From a virus: a stretch of 64,000 bases of DNA. Positions 17,156-26,587 of the stretch are shown one piece after another (the stretch's first letter is position 1; the number at the start of each line of letters is the position of its first letter). A model generated the notes under the pieces. It was given only the letters and a program-made list of their open reading frames with translations, searched no databases and was not told where the DNA came from. Location: IMG/VR virus record IMGVR_UViG_3300043395_002432, positions 62,001 through 126,000 of that record. One strand, given 5' to 3'. Made by a program: the position numbers and the translations under genes.

Positions 17156-17896
17156 TCATCTAAGGAGATGCTTACCGATATACACAAAATCGGCAAGGCG
17201 AGCGCCCAGGAGATCGTGGATCGCCACCTGCTCGTAGAGACTCAAGGCTCGAATCTCCTCTCGGGATGGCAAGGCGTCGAGCGTGCGGTGCATCGACGCC
17301 ACCAAGCGGTCGAGCGCGGGTCGAAGGGCTGGAGGAGCTTGAGGAGAGATCGGAGGGGAAGATGCTTGATACCGCTCGATCAGCCCCAGGATCTTCGACT
17401 CGACGATCTTCTGGAATCGAGCGGGATTTCGATCCTTCAGAACGAATTCGGCGCTCTCGAATTCCTCACTCTGGAGGTTGATCTCTCCCCAGGCGCTCTT
17501 GGTGAGGACTTCCTCCACACGCTCGAAGCAAGAGGGGATCGGGGTCTTCAGTCCTTCCTCCACAGCCTTCTTGGTGAAGTACCTCAAGGCTTCTTGAACC
17601 CAAGCCGACGCAGCCTCTCCACCCCAAAGCGCGAACGACACCCGAGCCGGATTCGGATAGCCCTCCTCTCCCTCGTGGAATCCCTTCGTCGTCTTCCACC
17701 CCTTGGTGCGAGCCAAGAAGCGATACATCCGATTCGCCTTCTCCTCGGAGAGCGGATCGCCCTTCAGAAGCGCACGCGCCTCGCGGACAGTCTGATCCTC
17801 CAAGCCGTCCCCACTCAGCCCCGCCTCATGCCACCGAAGCCCCTGCTCCAACTCGGCCAGCACCTCCTTTGGTGCAAGCAAGATCGAATCGCTCAT
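17156..17896 (-). CDS. Head-cluster protein with the phage GLSGDGL/WGG domain
   Basis: The 246-residue product starts at ATG 17896 after TTGGAGGAG. Residues of about 15-90 have a pattern I know from many phage head-region proteins: GLRWHEAGLSGDGL, then ARALLKGDPLSEEKANRM, FLART and SFALWGGEAASAW. The rest is helical. The domain's function is unknown but it keeps company with portal and protease genes, as here (directly after the portal). An assembly or core function is likely. Confidence 0.7.
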   Translation of the reverse strand: MSDSILLAPKEVLAELEQGLRWHEAGLSGDGLEDQTVREARALLKGDPLSEEKANRMYRFLARTKGWKTTKGFHEGEEGYPNPARVSFALWGGEAASAWVQEALRYFTKKAVEEGLKTPIPSCFERVEEVLTKSAWGEINLQSEEFESAEFVLKDRNPARFQKIVESKILGLIERYQASSPPISPQAPPALRPALDRLVASMHRTLDALPSREEIRALSLYEQVAIHDLLGARLADFVYIGKHLLR

Positions 17897-17906
17897 GTTC
17901 TCCTCC

Positions 17907-17924
17907 AACGAATTCGAATTCGTT
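17907..17924. repeat. Perfect 18-bp TTCGAA-core palindrome after the portal gene
   Basis: AACGAATTCGAATTCGTT abuts the portal stop codon and precedes the ribosome site of the next gene. Confidence 0.95.
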
Positions 17925-19780
17925 CACTCCTCGCGCCGACGCGATCTCCGATCCTGCTCATTGCGAATCCCGGTGAGGATCTTGGTGCGCCGGATCTCCT
18001 TTCGAAGCTGGATCAGCTCTCGCTCGAGCTTGAGCAACCGCGCCCGCTCCTGATCTCGACGAAGGCGCTCCGCCTTCTCGTCCGCACCAAGACGCCGAAT
18101 CTCTCGAAGGAGCGTAGAGGACGTCGAAGCGTCGAGCGGATCGCGCTCAGTGAGGATCTTCTTGATCATCGGGTCAAGCACTGACTCTTGCGGTTCCTCG
18201 GGCATAGCTGCCTGCTGTGCCGCCATGATCTGCCCTTGTGCGCTTGCCTCGAGTTCCGCTTGCATGGCAGCAGCAGCACGATCCGCCTTCTCCTTCGCCT
18301 TGGTGACCTCACGCGCCTCCTGTTCAGAGAGACCGAACGCACGACGCAGAATGTCGTCCTTGGGAAAGAAGTCCACCATGCGGCTCGCAAGATCCGCCTT
18401 CGCGCTTAGCGCCTCGATCTGCGCCAGCTCGTTGATCTGCGACGGGGGCGTCATGTGAATGCTCCACTTCACCGCATCCGGGTCAATGCCCTTGGCAGTC
18501 AGGTGGTAGCGGCAGATCATGGACACGCCCGCGAGGATCTCGTTCTGAATTCGCTCCACGGTCGAAGCAAAGCGTGAGTCAAGCTGCGCGAGTGAAGCGC
18601 GAGTGTCGCCCTCTTCGAGCGAAAGATACGCCCGAGGAATCTTGAGCTTCGCCAAGACGTGCTTCAGGAAGTACTCAAGATCCTCGGTGTTCTGCCAATC
18701 CGCACCAGAGAGCATCTCGATCTCGGTGCTACGCTTCCCGTTCGAGGTCGCCACGAAGAAGTTCTCTTCTTGCCCAAGCGGGGAGGCGCGAAAGTCGATC
18801 TTCCCGTCAGGAGTCACAAACCGCTTCTTGGTGAGCATCGTCTTGGCGTTCTGAATGTGCGCCTGCGCCTGCTGCGTCGTCTTGCTGGTGGTGTCGATGT
18901 AAAAGACGAAGCGAGCGGGTGAGCGCGTGAGCTTGTAGACAATGGCCGAGTCCTCGAGCAGGGTCAGCCGACGCCACGCCCAGATCGCGTCATGCAGGAT
19001 TCCGTACCCGTAGACCGAGCTGCTCTCCCGAAGCCTCCAGTGAATGACCTCCCACGGCTCAAATGGCACCAAGCCCGTCGCACGAAGCTGCTCTTGGAGC
19101 TTCTGGTGGAAGAGCAACATGCTCCGAATGTCCTTGCTGTTTGGCTCAGGGATCGGCTTCTTCTTGATCTCCTGATACAGCACGGACGCCTGAACGTAAG
19201 CCTCCAACGAAAGCGTCCGCGAGGACAGTAGCTGTGCGAATCCAAGGTGCTTCCCGAGATCCGTCTCTACGCGGCGCATGCTGGAGGTCGGAAGGGGGCG
19301 AAAGCCCGCCACTCCCTCCTGCGAGTACGCGATCTCCGAGAAGCGATTTCCGTACAGGCAGAGCAGGCGAGCCGTCGAACGGAGGTCGTCCCCGATCTTG
19401 AGCCGATCCAAAAGGTCGTTCAGCTCCTTCTGAATTCCCTCATGCTCAGAGACGCACCAGACCTTGCGGTTCTGGAGGTGATCCTTCTTGGTGCTGTCGT
19501 CAGCGTAAATATCCAACGCCGTCGACAGCACGGGGTACTCGGACATGGCCTCGTAGTCCGCATACCGATTCTGCAGGTCGATCTGCTGGCCAAAGGCGGA
19601 AGACAGGCCACCAAAGGGAGAGGCGGTCTGAAAGGGATGCTCCAGACCGTAAAAGCGGGGGGCGGGTTCCTCAGCACCAAGACCAGCCCCCTTAGGAAGC
19701 TCCTTGGTGGTTTCCTTGACGGAAGCCTTAGGAGCCTCCAGAAGGAGGCTCTGTCCCACGATCTTGCTGAACCAGCTCAT
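17924..19780 (-). CDS. Portal protein (gp20-like)
   Basis: This 618-residue protein has the T4 gp20 layout: an early DYEAMSEYPVLSTALDIYADD segment, the AIVYKLTRSPARFVFYIDT strand-helix region, then YLSLEEGDTRASLAQLD and a charged helical C-terminal region ending in a basic coil. Portals form the dodecameric DNA-entry ring. The N-terminus contains SLLLEAPKAS, an L-L-E|A site matching the protease consensus. It lies between the ParB/terminase block and the prohead core genes. Confidence 0.92.
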   Translation of the reverse strand: MSWFSKIVGQSLLLEAPKASVKETTKELPKGAGLGAEEPAPRFYGLEHPFQTASPFGGLSSAFGQQIDLQNRYADYEAMSEYPVLSTALDIYADDSTKKDHLQNRKVWCVSEHEGIQKELNDLLDRLKIGDDLRSTARLLCLYGNRFSEIAYSQEGVAGFRPLPTSSMRRVETDLGKHLGFAQLLSSRTLSLEAYVQASVLYQEIKKKPIPEPNSKDIRSMLLFHQKLQEQLRATGLVPFEPWEVIHWRLRESSSVYGYGILHDAIWAWRRLTLLEDSAIVYKLTRSPARFVFYIDTTSKTTQQAQAHIQNAKTMLTKKRFVTPDGKIDFRASPLGQEENFFVATSNGKRSTEIEMLSGADWQNTEDLEYFLKHVLAKLKIPRAYLSLEEGDTRASLAQLDSRFASTVERIQNEILAGVSMICRYHLTAKGIDPDAVKWSIHMTPPSQINELAQIEALSAKADLASRMVDFFPKDDILRRAFGLSEQEAREVTKAKEKADRAAAAMQAELEASAQGQIMAAQQAAMPEEPQESVLDPMIKKILTERDPLDASTSSTLLREIRRLGADEKAERLRRDQERARLLKLERELIQLRKEIRRTKILTGIRNEQDRRSRRREE

Positions 19781-19820
19781 GCCCTGAGCTTACCCCACAC
19801 GGGGCAGTCGAGCGACTACT

Positions 19821-20285
19821 TCAGCTCCCCTGGAAGGGCTGGAGATCCTCGGGGACGTCGAAGAACTCCAGAGACTCATAGGCACGATCCTCGTCCTCAA
19901 GGCGGGTGAGGTCGTCCCGGTCGTCCTCAGCGTCGTCGTCGCCACGCCAGCCGTCGATCCCCATTTGGATCTGGTCGACCGCCTCTTGCAGCGTCGCTGC
20001 GCTGGCGACCGGGCAGGTGAACACCCAGCGATCCGTCGACACCGGATTGACGCGGATCGTGACCGCCTCAATCCAGTGGTCGGGGGAAGACCAGGGGAGA
20101 ATGCCGACCGCGATCACGCCGAGGTCGAATTCGGCGCGCAGGCCGAGCTGGTCGGCGCGCATGAAGTGCCACACGCGCTCACGCTGAGCGCGCTCATGGA
20201 GCGCCTCAGTGGTGAGGTGGATCGGGGCCGCGCTCGTCAGCGCGAGGGTGGCGGGGATCGAGGCGAGGGGGTTGGCGGTCGTCAT
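19821..20285 (-). CDS. Unknown protein, probable recent insertion
   Basis: The 154-residue product starts at ATG 20285 after GAGGGG. It has an alpha/beta centre (FDLGVIAVGILPW, then VTIRVNPVSTDRWVF) and a very acidic C-terminus. It interrupts the portal-ParB spacing and lies in an interval of about 850 bases without a CACCAAG-type word, unlike its neighbours, which suggests late arrival. No family is recognised. Confidence 0.65.
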   Translation of the reverse strand: MTTANPLASIPATLALTSAAPIHLTTEALHERAQRERVWHFMRADQLGLRAEFDLGVIAVGILPWSSPDHWIEAVTIRVNPVSTDRWVFTCPVASAATLQEAVDQIQMGIDGWRGDDDAEDDRDDLTRLEDEDRAYESLEFFDVPEDLQPFQGS

Positions 20286-20325
20286 GCCCCTCATGTATCC
20301 CCAGCCTCATGGCTTGCCAGACCCC

Positions 20326-21249
20326 TTAGGCCGTCTTGACTTCTTCTTGACAGGATTCGTCCGCAGGAGGCGGGGGCGGATCTTCTGGTGCCGTATCCTG
20401 CATGAGCGCAGCCGAAGGAACGTACCCATTCAAGAGATCGAGAAGGACGTCCGCAGGCTCGATCCCATTCTCCTTGAATCCCCGCAGCTTCTCATGTAAG
20501 AAGGCGAATCGCTCCTCGGAAGCCACGTTGACGTAAATATGATCCTTGCCCCCGTAGGAGAACACCAAGAAGTGCGAGCCAAGCTCATTGCCGTCCGTCG
20601 TGAACACCTTCGAGATGATGTTGCTCAGATCCTCGGGGGTCTTGGCCCCTGAAGCGGCTTTGTCGAACTCTTGGAGCTTCTTGCTTCGAGTCTGCTTGTC
20701 TACGCTGTCCAGGGCTTGCTTTACGGAGAGCCGAGCAGACGACAGGAGCTTTTCATACGACTTGTCGTCGGTGATGCCCATTGCCTCCTGAAGAAGCTCC
20801 GCCGGGTGGCGAAGGATCAGATCCATGTAGAGCTTCGAGAATTTCTCGGGACTCACCCTGCCGTGGATGAGGTTGAGCCTCATGGTGATCAGGTTGCGAA
20901 GATCCTTGCAGGCTTGGTCGTTGCCCGCGATCTTGGGATCGTGAATGATCATGGCGGGTATGGTCGTGTGGCCAAGCGAAGCGCACGCACGCATGCGATG
21001 CTCGCCACCAATGAGCTGGAACGTCCCATGTGGGGTCGGCCATACCTGAATAGGGGCGATCATCCCAACCTCTTGAATCTCCTTCACCAAGCGAGCGAAC
21101 TCACGCTCGTTCATCGTGTTCGGATTCAGGGGATTCTTCTCGATCTTGGCGATCTCAAGAGCAGGATTGAAGTCGAGCGTATGGTGCGACGAAGTCGACT
21201 TCGCTGCCGTCGTTGCCAGAGCTTCTTGCGGATACATGACGTCGGACAT
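20326..21249 (-). CDS. ParB/Srx-like DNA-binding protein
   Basis: This 307-residue protein has a ParB N-terminal domain: NPNTMNEREFARLVKEIQEVG, PIQVWP, then the nucleotide-binding box IGGEHRMRACASLGH. A helical central domain and a strand-rich C-terminal region follow. Phage ParB-like proteins occur near terminases and methyltransferases, as here, and may act as CTP-dependent clamps or nucleases. The genome also carries about 40 copies of a 16-bp palindrome, a plausible but unproven target. A perfect variant palindrome (21190-21203) lies inside this gene. Confidence 0.85.
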   Translation of the reverse strand: MSDVMYPQEALATTAAKSTSSHHTLDFNPALEIAKIEKNPLNPNTMNEREFARLVKEIQEVGMIAPIQVWPTPHGTFQLIGGEHRMRACASLGHTTIPAMIIHDPKIAGNDQACKDLRNLITMRLNLIHGRVSPEKFSKLYMDLILRHPAELLQEAMGITDDKSYEKLLSSARLSVKQALDSVDKQTRSKKLQEFDKAASGAKTPEDLSNIISKVFTTDGNELGSHFLVFSYGGKDHIYVNVASEERFAFLHEKLRGFKENGIEPADVLLDLLNGYVPSAALMQDTAPEDPPPPPADESCQEEVKTA

Positions 21250-21258
21250 GCCTGCTCC

Positions 21259-21615
21259 TTAGCGTTTCTTTCCCTGGTTCTCTTCAAGCCAGAGACGACC
21301 CCGCTCAGTCAGGATCGCCCACTCGATCTTGCGCGGGCCAGAAGACGAAGGACGCTCTTCGATCCGCACCAAGCCACGACGCTCGAGAGAGAAGTACGTC
21401 GACCGATCATTGAACCCGTCGTTGTAGCCAGCCGAGATCAGCGCAACCTCTCCCCGTGAAGCCACGCGCTGAAGCGCCGTCCGCTGATTGTACCCAAGTG
21501 GTTTGGTGGTGACATCCACAAGCCCCCCACGAGCCATGTCGTCAAACAGCGGATCGGTCTCGGAAGAAGCCATGCCATAGTCTAACCGAAGACTTTGCAG
21601 GCTGTTTGCAATCAC
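21259..21615 (-). CDS. Small winged-helix-like protein
   Basis: This 118-residue product probably starts with GTG 21615, overlapping the methyltransferase stop; an ATG at 21573 lacks a ribosome site. The pattern YFSLERRGLVRIEERP, a wing-like turn, then WAILTERGRLWLEE is typical of PadR/MarR-type winged helices. It could be a regulator or a DNA-bound structural factor. It sits between the methyltransferase and the ParB-like gene. Confidence 0.6.
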   Translation of the reverse strand: MIANSLQSLRLDYGMASSETDPLFDDMARGGLVDVTTKPLGYNQRTALQRVASRGEVALISAGYNDGFNDRSTYFSLERRGLVRIEERPSSSGPRKIEWAILTERGRLWLEENQGKKR

Positions 21616-23048
21616 TCACCAAAGAGTCCGACCTGCGCTTGACGAGGCTTCGGCTTCGTGGCTTCGTCGTAGCGGGGCCGCTGCGGAAGCCCCTGAACCT
21701 CACGGGAGGCGTAGTCGCACCGACCGTAAATGACGGACTCCATCGCGGGATCTCGCTCAATGAGGGTGATCGACTGGCGATTCAGGACGGCAGCCACGCC
21801 CGTGGTGCCAGAGCCTGCAAACGGATCGAGGATCTCGCCACCGGGGGCCGTGATGAGGTTCAGGCACCAACGCATCAGCTCCACAGGCTTCACAGAGACA
21901 TGCGGATTCCAACGCTCGGTCTTGGTGCCGTCCGAATTGTCGAAGACCTTGAGCGGGGGCAGATGCTGCAAACCCAGATCCTTCTCCTCCAGGGTCGGCT
22001 TCGGGCAGTAGACGAAGCCGTCGTGATCCGTCCATTGGTGGTTGTTGAAGCGCATGCTCTCCGCCGAGAGCGGATCAGCGAACGGGTCGACCTGCCCATG
22101 CATCGCAAGCACAGGACAGCCCACGACGCACTTGGTGGAGGTGCATTCGAATGCGTGCGTCATGACCACGTTCGCCGGAAACCGCCCCATGTCGTAGCTC
22201 TGAGCAGGAAGCGAGCGATACTCCCCATGCGCGTTCGAATCGAGCAGCTTGCGCTTCCCTGAAGCCGTCACTCGCGCCCCCTCGGAGCCGATCCGGCAGG
22301 ACTTGATGTTGAAGCCCCCCGTCCCCCACTTCAGCATGTTCTCCGCAATGGTCGCCTCACTGATCGGCTTCTGCACCACTGAGATCGGCTCGGTCGCAGG
22401 CTTCAGCCCTGAATGCCAATCCTCGAAACGCTTGCCCTCCTCAGAAGCGGGGTGAAGGCGACGGAAGACGCGACTCTCCCCGTCCCCGTATCCTACGCTC
22501 GCCGTAGGATTGAGCAGCTTGGTGTGATCCCTTCCAGCCCCCCGATTCGACAGCTCCCCCTCACGGGAGCTGACACCAAGGTGGTCGTCGATGGCAAGCC
22601 CTATATTGAGACCCCGAGGCATCCCGGTCGCGTAGTGCCAAGTGATCATGCCGCGCTGCTGGAATCCCGCAAGACGAAGCGCCATCCCCATGAGGTCGAA
22701 CGTGCGCGTCCCAGAGAAGGTCAGCAGGTAGCCCCCAGGACGAAGGACGCGAAAGCACTCGTACCAGAAATCTGGCCCAGGCACCCAGGCATCCCACTCC
22801 TTCCCCCCGATCCCGCTCTTAGGCTTGGTGCGCGTCGCTGGCCCCGTGTACCGCTCCCCTCGAGCCTCCGCCTCCAGCACCAAGCGAAGCCACTCGCTCC
22901 ACTCCAGAAGCACCTGACGCTGCATCCGCTCCTGCTCCTCCGCAGAGGAGAGACCATACGGAGCATCCGTCACAATGGCGTGGTAGTAGTTGTCGGGGAT
23001 TTGGCGAAGGTACGCGAGGGAATCACCAATGTGTATCCTGGGAATCAT
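21612..23048 (-). CDS. DNA N6-adenine/N4-cytosine methyltransferase (beta-type)
   Basis: I start at ATG 23048; upstream extension would overlap the neighbouring gene. The 478-residue enzyme has the catalytic TDAPYG (D-P-P-Y type) near the N-terminus, FRVLRPGGYLLTFSG in the middle and the SAM-binding DPFAGSGTTG near the C-terminus, which is the beta-class order. A cysteine cluster around CTSTKCVVGC lies between. It may protect phage DNA from restriction or mark a site. It lies beside the ParB-like gene and the terminase. Confidence 0.88.
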   Translation of the reverse strand: MIPRIHIGDSLAYLRQIPDNYYHAIVTDAPYGLSSAEEQERMQRQVLLEWSEWLRLVLEAEARGERYTGPATRTKPKSGIGGKEWDAWVPGPDFWYECFRVLRPGGYLLTFSGTRTFDLMGMALRLAGFQQRGMITWHYATGMPRGLNIGLAIDDHLGVSSREGELSNRGAGRDHTKLLNPTASVGYGDGESRVFRRLHPASEEGKRFEDWHSGLKPATEPISVVQKPISEATIAENMLKWGTGGFNIKSCRIGSEGARVTASGKRKLLDSNAHGEYRSLPAQSYDMGRFPANVVMTHAFECTSTKCVVGCPVLAMHGQVDPFADPLSAESMRFNNHQWTDHDGFVYCPKPTLEEKDLGLQHLPPLKVFDNSDGTKTERWNPHVSVKPVELMRWCLNLITAPGGEILDPFAGSGTTGVAAVLNRQSITLIERDPAMESVIYGRCDYASREVQGLPQRPRYDEATKPKPRQAQVGLFGE

Positions 23049-23052
23049 GAAC

Positions 23053-23077
23053 GCTCCGTGATAGGGCGATCTATCAC
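23053..23077. other. Inverted repeat between two genes
   Basis: GTGATAG and CTATCAC form 7-bp arms around six bases, just upstream of the methyltransferase start. It may be an operator or hairpin. Confidence 0.4.
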
Positions 23078-23086
23078 AGGATCGGG

Positions 23087-23581
23087 TCATGTGCCTTCGG
23101 AGGGAGCCACCAAGCCGCGATCCCGAGCGTTCGAGAGCGCGATCCGAATCGCGGAGAGCAGCGTCTTCGGCATCGGATCGTCCGGGGCGAGCGTTAGCCA
23201 CGGGAGGGGGACGTAGCGCGTGTCGAGCGGGTCTTGGTGGATTACCAATTGCCACCCCGCGCACTCGGGGTCGTAGTCCTCGTCCTCGGGAATGAGCGTG
23301 TAGTACTCCAAGCTCAACGAGGTCTCCGCCTCGATCTCGTCGATGTCCGTCTCGCAAAGGATCAACGCGAGAATCCACAAGCCAAGCTGGTAGCCTGCAG
23401 GACGATGCAGGGGAATCCTCCGCTCTTGCTCCCCCGTCTCCTTCGACTTCCAATTCCAGTCAGGAATGAAGTCGGAATTGTTCTGCCAGGGGTGAAAGCC
23501 AAGCACCATGCGCGTGATCGGCGCAAGGACGGTGCGGACGGAGCCAGGAAGGCGGTTGACGCGAATGAAGTAGCTGTCCAT
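23087..23581 (-). CDS. Uncharacterised protein downstream of the terminase
   Basis: The 164-residue product starts at ATG 23581 after AGAGGGAA. It has a hydrophobic stretch around LGLWILALILC that is more likely a buried helix than a membrane span, and an acidic segment PEDEDYDPECAGW. No known family. It lies between terminase and methyltransferase. Confidence 0.65.
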   Translation of the reverse strand: MDSYFIRVNRLPGSVRTVLAPITRMVLGFHPWQNNSDFIPDWNWKSKETGEQERRIPLHRPAGYQLGLWILALILCETDIDEIEAETSLSLEYYTLIPEDEDYDPECAGWQLVIHQDPLDTRYVPLPWLTLAPDDPMPKTLLSAIRIALSNARDRGLVAPSEGT

Positions 23582-23626
23582 CGGGTTCCCTCTCGCTCCC
23601 TTGTTCGATTCCTCCTTGGTGGGCAA

Positions 23627-23642
23627 ACGAATTCGAATTCGT
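23627..23642. repeat. TTCGAA-core palindrome after the terminase gene
   Basis: ACGAATTCGAATTCGT is a perfect 16-bp palindrome directly after the terminase stop. Confidence 0.9.
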
Positions 23643-23644
23643 CT

Positions 23645-25930
23645 TCAGCCCATGATGAAGGGAGGGGCGGGGACGTCCGGGTTCGCGTCGCTCGTCCCCT
23701 TCTTCGTCTCAAGCCCCGCGTCGTTGAGCCGCTCTACAGGGGCGTACTCGCGCCGATCCAGCTCCGTCATGCCGCCCCCGTCCCACTCTCGCCAGTTCTC
23801 GGGGGTCTTCGAAGGGGAAACCCACTCCAACCCGTCCTCCTCTGTGGTGCCATTCGGATACTCCCGAGCAGCCTCAATCGCCTTCTGCGTTAGGATCGGA
23901 TCAGGCTCAGGGGCAGCACCACGAAGGTGACGTAGCTCCACGTTTTGGTGCCGGAACGGCGCTCGAGGATTGATCGAGTCCTGCGTGACCCAATGCGTGT
24001 CCTCGAGATCCGCCCCCCCATGCACCAAGTCCGAATCAATGTACGACGCCTGCCGAAGGGCCATCAATTCAAGGTTCGTCACCACGCCAGCCACAGCGTC
24101 AGACGTGTCCTTCGATCCACCAAGCGGGTGATCCACCTTCCGCGACAGCGGGTCGTACTCGAGCTGCTTCATCTCGGTCAGGAAGGGTTCGTACTCGTAC
24201 ATCCGAACACGCCCCTCCATGAGCGCGTTTCGAAGCGCCTCATACGCCTCCGTCCCGTCGTCCACCGAGAGGAGGTTCGCCGGTATCCCATTGTCACGAA
24301 GGATCTGGATTCCGTCCGCTGACTGATACTTGTCCAACGTCGTCAACGCTATCTCGAAGCCATGATCCCGAAGCGCGTAAATCAACGCCCGAATCTCTTG
24401 AAGCAGGATGTACTCTCCGCTCGGAGGCTTCACCCTCAAGACGAAGTCGATCTCGATCTCAGGCGCTGACTCGAAGTAGGTCTCCGCAAAGTCAGGCGAA
24501 CGCCGCTCGACCTGCACCAAGCGCGTCGTATGCCCCATGCTGATCCCAAGCCCGTCTCGCGCCAACGACTGATCGACATGGATCACACGAACCGAGTCAG
24601 GGTGACGACGCGGAACCCAACGATACTCATGATGCCCCATGCCAACCTTGATCTTCTTTCGCTCACACAAGACGTCCCAAAGCGGGAGTAGCTTGCTCTG
24701 AAGAATCCAAGTCTCGCTCGAGAAGGGATGCTTCAGCTCTGGACGGATCGTAGGACGGTACAAGCACGCTTGAATCGTCAAGAAGGACGCCACAGCGTCC
24801 GTAGCCATGCCAGCAACGTCCTGAATGCTCGACACGAGGTTGATCTGAAACTCCTTGACGTACTCAAACGGGACGTTGATGATCGTACTCCCGTCCCGAA
24901 GTGCCGATGGATGCACCTCCTCCTTCGGGGCCAGAATGCGAGAGCGTGTCGACCCCTGCCCCACCAAGACTCGGAAGTACTTGCCACTGAAGCTCTCGGC
25001 AGGCTTGACGTCCCACGTCGCCTTGTCAACCACGTAGGTGGTCGGATCGTTCTTTCGCTCGTTCACGCGACGCGCCGAGAACGAATTCGAAGTCGTCTTC
25101 GAGGACATCAGTACCGTCTTCATCGGCACCTTGCCCCCAGAGAGGAAACGGCTCTTGATACGATTCGTGAGCGTGACATACACACGCTCCGCAAGATCGA
25201 AATTCGCCGCCGTCATCGTCTGCCCAGGGGACTGAATGACAGGCTTCTTCCGGCGTCCCATGAAGTTCGTCTCGTCCATGAGGAAGCCAACGACGTCAAG
25301 ACCCAGCGCACGCTCAGAGTTGACGGAGCCAATCTCTACAATAATGCTCTTCGGAAAGCGAATCCCGTCCGCCCTCTCCGTCCAGGGAAACTCCTTCTTG
25401 AAGTAGGGCGAGCTGCTGATCTTCTCCATCACCTTGCCAAGCACGACGCTCTTTGCAAGGTGCAAGCTCTTCGACATGCAGAAGAGGTATATGTTGGAAG
25501 TAGGCGCAATCCCAAGCGCAGACTGCGGGGAACGCATACACGAAAGCTCGTAGAGCTGCCGACAGAAGATGATCGACCCAAGGAAGGTCTTTCCCCAACC
25601 CGTCGACCCTGTCAGGATAATGTCAATGTACCGATCCGCCTCGAAGATTCGATCCAGCTCGTCCTTCAGCGGCTCGTAAAGCGACTCGCACGATTTCCCG
25701 AGAAAGTATGGATCTTGCACGAAGGTTCGTATATCTACCGGCTCCCGATCAAAGACCGCACGCGAGATCGCTTGGTAGGTGCTGTTCGAGCCTATCGCCG
25801 CCTCTTGGATCATTCGAAGGAAGAGCCTCCGCTGCTCGGGCTTGAGTGAGGCTATGGAGTCCTCGATGAGCGCAGCCTCCTCCTCCTTGGTGCGAATGTG
25901 ATGCGAACGCCCACCGCGATTCCGTATCAC
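23645..25930 (-). CDS. Terminase large subunit (gp17-like ATPase/nuclease)
   Basis: This 761-residue protein has the P-loop GSTGWGKT at 108-115 and a Walker B (VVGFLMDETNF) with adjacent D-E in the ATPase half. In the nuclease half are IHVDQSL and the C-terminal DHPLGGSKDTSDAVAG acidic site. It drives DNA packaging through the portal. The start appears to be GTG 25930, overlapping the stop of the gene before it by four bases, the usual coupling with a small subunit. About 150 C-terminal residues beyond the nuclease are low complexity. Confidence 0.94.
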   Translation of the reverse strand: MIRNRGGRSHHIRTKEEEAALIEDSIASLKPEQRRLFLRMIQEAAIGSNSTYQAISRAVFDREPVDIRTFVQDPYFLGKSCESLYEPLKDELDRIFEADRYIDIILTGSTGWGKTFLGSIIFCRQLYELSCMRSPQSALGIAPTSNIYLFCMSKSLHLAKSVVLGKVMEKISSSPYFKKEFPWTERADGIRFPKSIIVEIGSVNSERALGLDVVGFLMDETNFMGRRKKPVIQSPGQTMTAANFDLAERVYVTLTNRIKSRFLSGGKVPMKTVLMSSKTTSNSFSARRVNERKNDPTTYVVDKATWDVKPAESFSGKYFRVLVGQGSTRSRILAPKEEVHPSALRDGSTIINVPFEYVKEFQINLVSSIQDVAGMATDAVASFLTIQACLYRPTIRPELKHPFSSETWILQSKLLPLWDVLCERKKIKVGMGHHEYRWVPRRHPDSVRVIHVDQSLARDGLGISMGHTTRLVQVERRSPDFAETYFESAPEIEIDFVLRVKPPSGEYILLQEIRALIYALRDHGFEIALTTLDKYQSADGIQILRDNGIPANLLSVDDGTEAYEALRNALMEGRVRMYEYEPFLTEMKQLEYDPLSRKVDHPLGGSKDTSDAVAGVVTNLELMALRQASYIDSDLVHGGADLEDTHWVTQDSINPRAPFRHQNVELRHLRGAAPEPDPILTQKAIEAAREYPNGTTEEDGLEWVSPSKTPENWREWDGGGMTELDRREYAPVERLNDAGLETKKGTSDANPDVPAPPFIMG

Positions 25931-26583
25931 TTGCCCTCCTTCGGCTCTTCCTCTCCCGTCTTCTTGGTGGTCGCAGCCACCACAGCATTGAACGCACGAA
26001 GGACTTGCGAGAGCTGCTGCTGCGAGAGCTGCTTCGTCGTAGGAGGCGGACGGAGAGGAGCGCCCGCACTTGGTGCTGTCGGCTCCGCCACCGTCGACGG
26101 AACGATCTTCTTCGTCATCTCAAAATACGTCGAGATCAACTCCTTCTGAATTCGAAGCTCCATCCCCGTGTAGCGATTCGTCACCGGGAGACGCTCCTCG
26201 AACTCAATCCCCTTCTGAATTCGCTTCTTCTGAATCCGAATTAGCTCCGCCATCTCCTCAATCGCATCGATGCGATTCTCAACGACCTTGGCAGCAGCCT
26301 CCACATGCCCAGGAAGAAATGGCTCCACAATGTCGATCTTCGCAAGCTCCGCACGAAGCGAAGTCACACGCCGAATCACCTCTTGCGGAGGGACGTCCAG
26401 CCAGATCCGATGATCGTCCTGAATGAACGACCGAACGCTATTGATCGCGTAGCCCCCCTTGATCCGGGCAAGGATCTGCTCGTAGCAAGGAAGCCGCTGA
26501 AAAAGCTGGTGATTCATCGAGATCGGATGAATCTCTGGCACCTCTACGGGGACGGGAAGCTCTGTTGGTGCCTTCCTGGGCAT
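25927..26583 (-). CDS. Candidate terminase small subunit
   Basis: The 218-residue product directly precedes and overlaps the large subunit gene. Residues of about 35-60 could form a helix-turn-helix (ILARIKGGYAINSVRSFIQDD); a long helical region follows (KVVENRIDAIEEMAELIRIQKK), then a Pro-rich linker and a C-terminal helix. This fits a small terminase (DNA-binding, oligomerisation, large-subunit contact). The call rests on position and architecture. Confidence 0.65.
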   Translation of the reverse strand: MPRKAPTELPVPVEVPEIHPISMNHQLFQRLPCYEQILARIKGGYAINSVRSFIQDDHRIWLDVPPQEVIRRVTSLRAELAKIDIVEPFLPGHVEAAAKVVENRIDAIEEMAELIRIQKKRIQKGIEFEERLPVTNRYTGMELRIQKELISTYFEMTKKIVPSTVAEPTAPSAGAPLRPPPTTKQLSQQQLSQVLRAFNAVVAATTKKTGEEEPKEGK

Positions 26584-26587
26584 GGCC

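Noticed and set aside
21612-23453. A 613-residue version of the methyltransferase starting upstream at 23453
   Set aside because: It would overlap most of the gene at 23087-23581. ATG 23048 has a GGAG site and begins the conserved region.
26140-26225. Several CTGAATTCG and GAATTC half-sites
   Set aside because: They lack the second arm of the palindrome and fall in coding sequence; I did not count them as family members.
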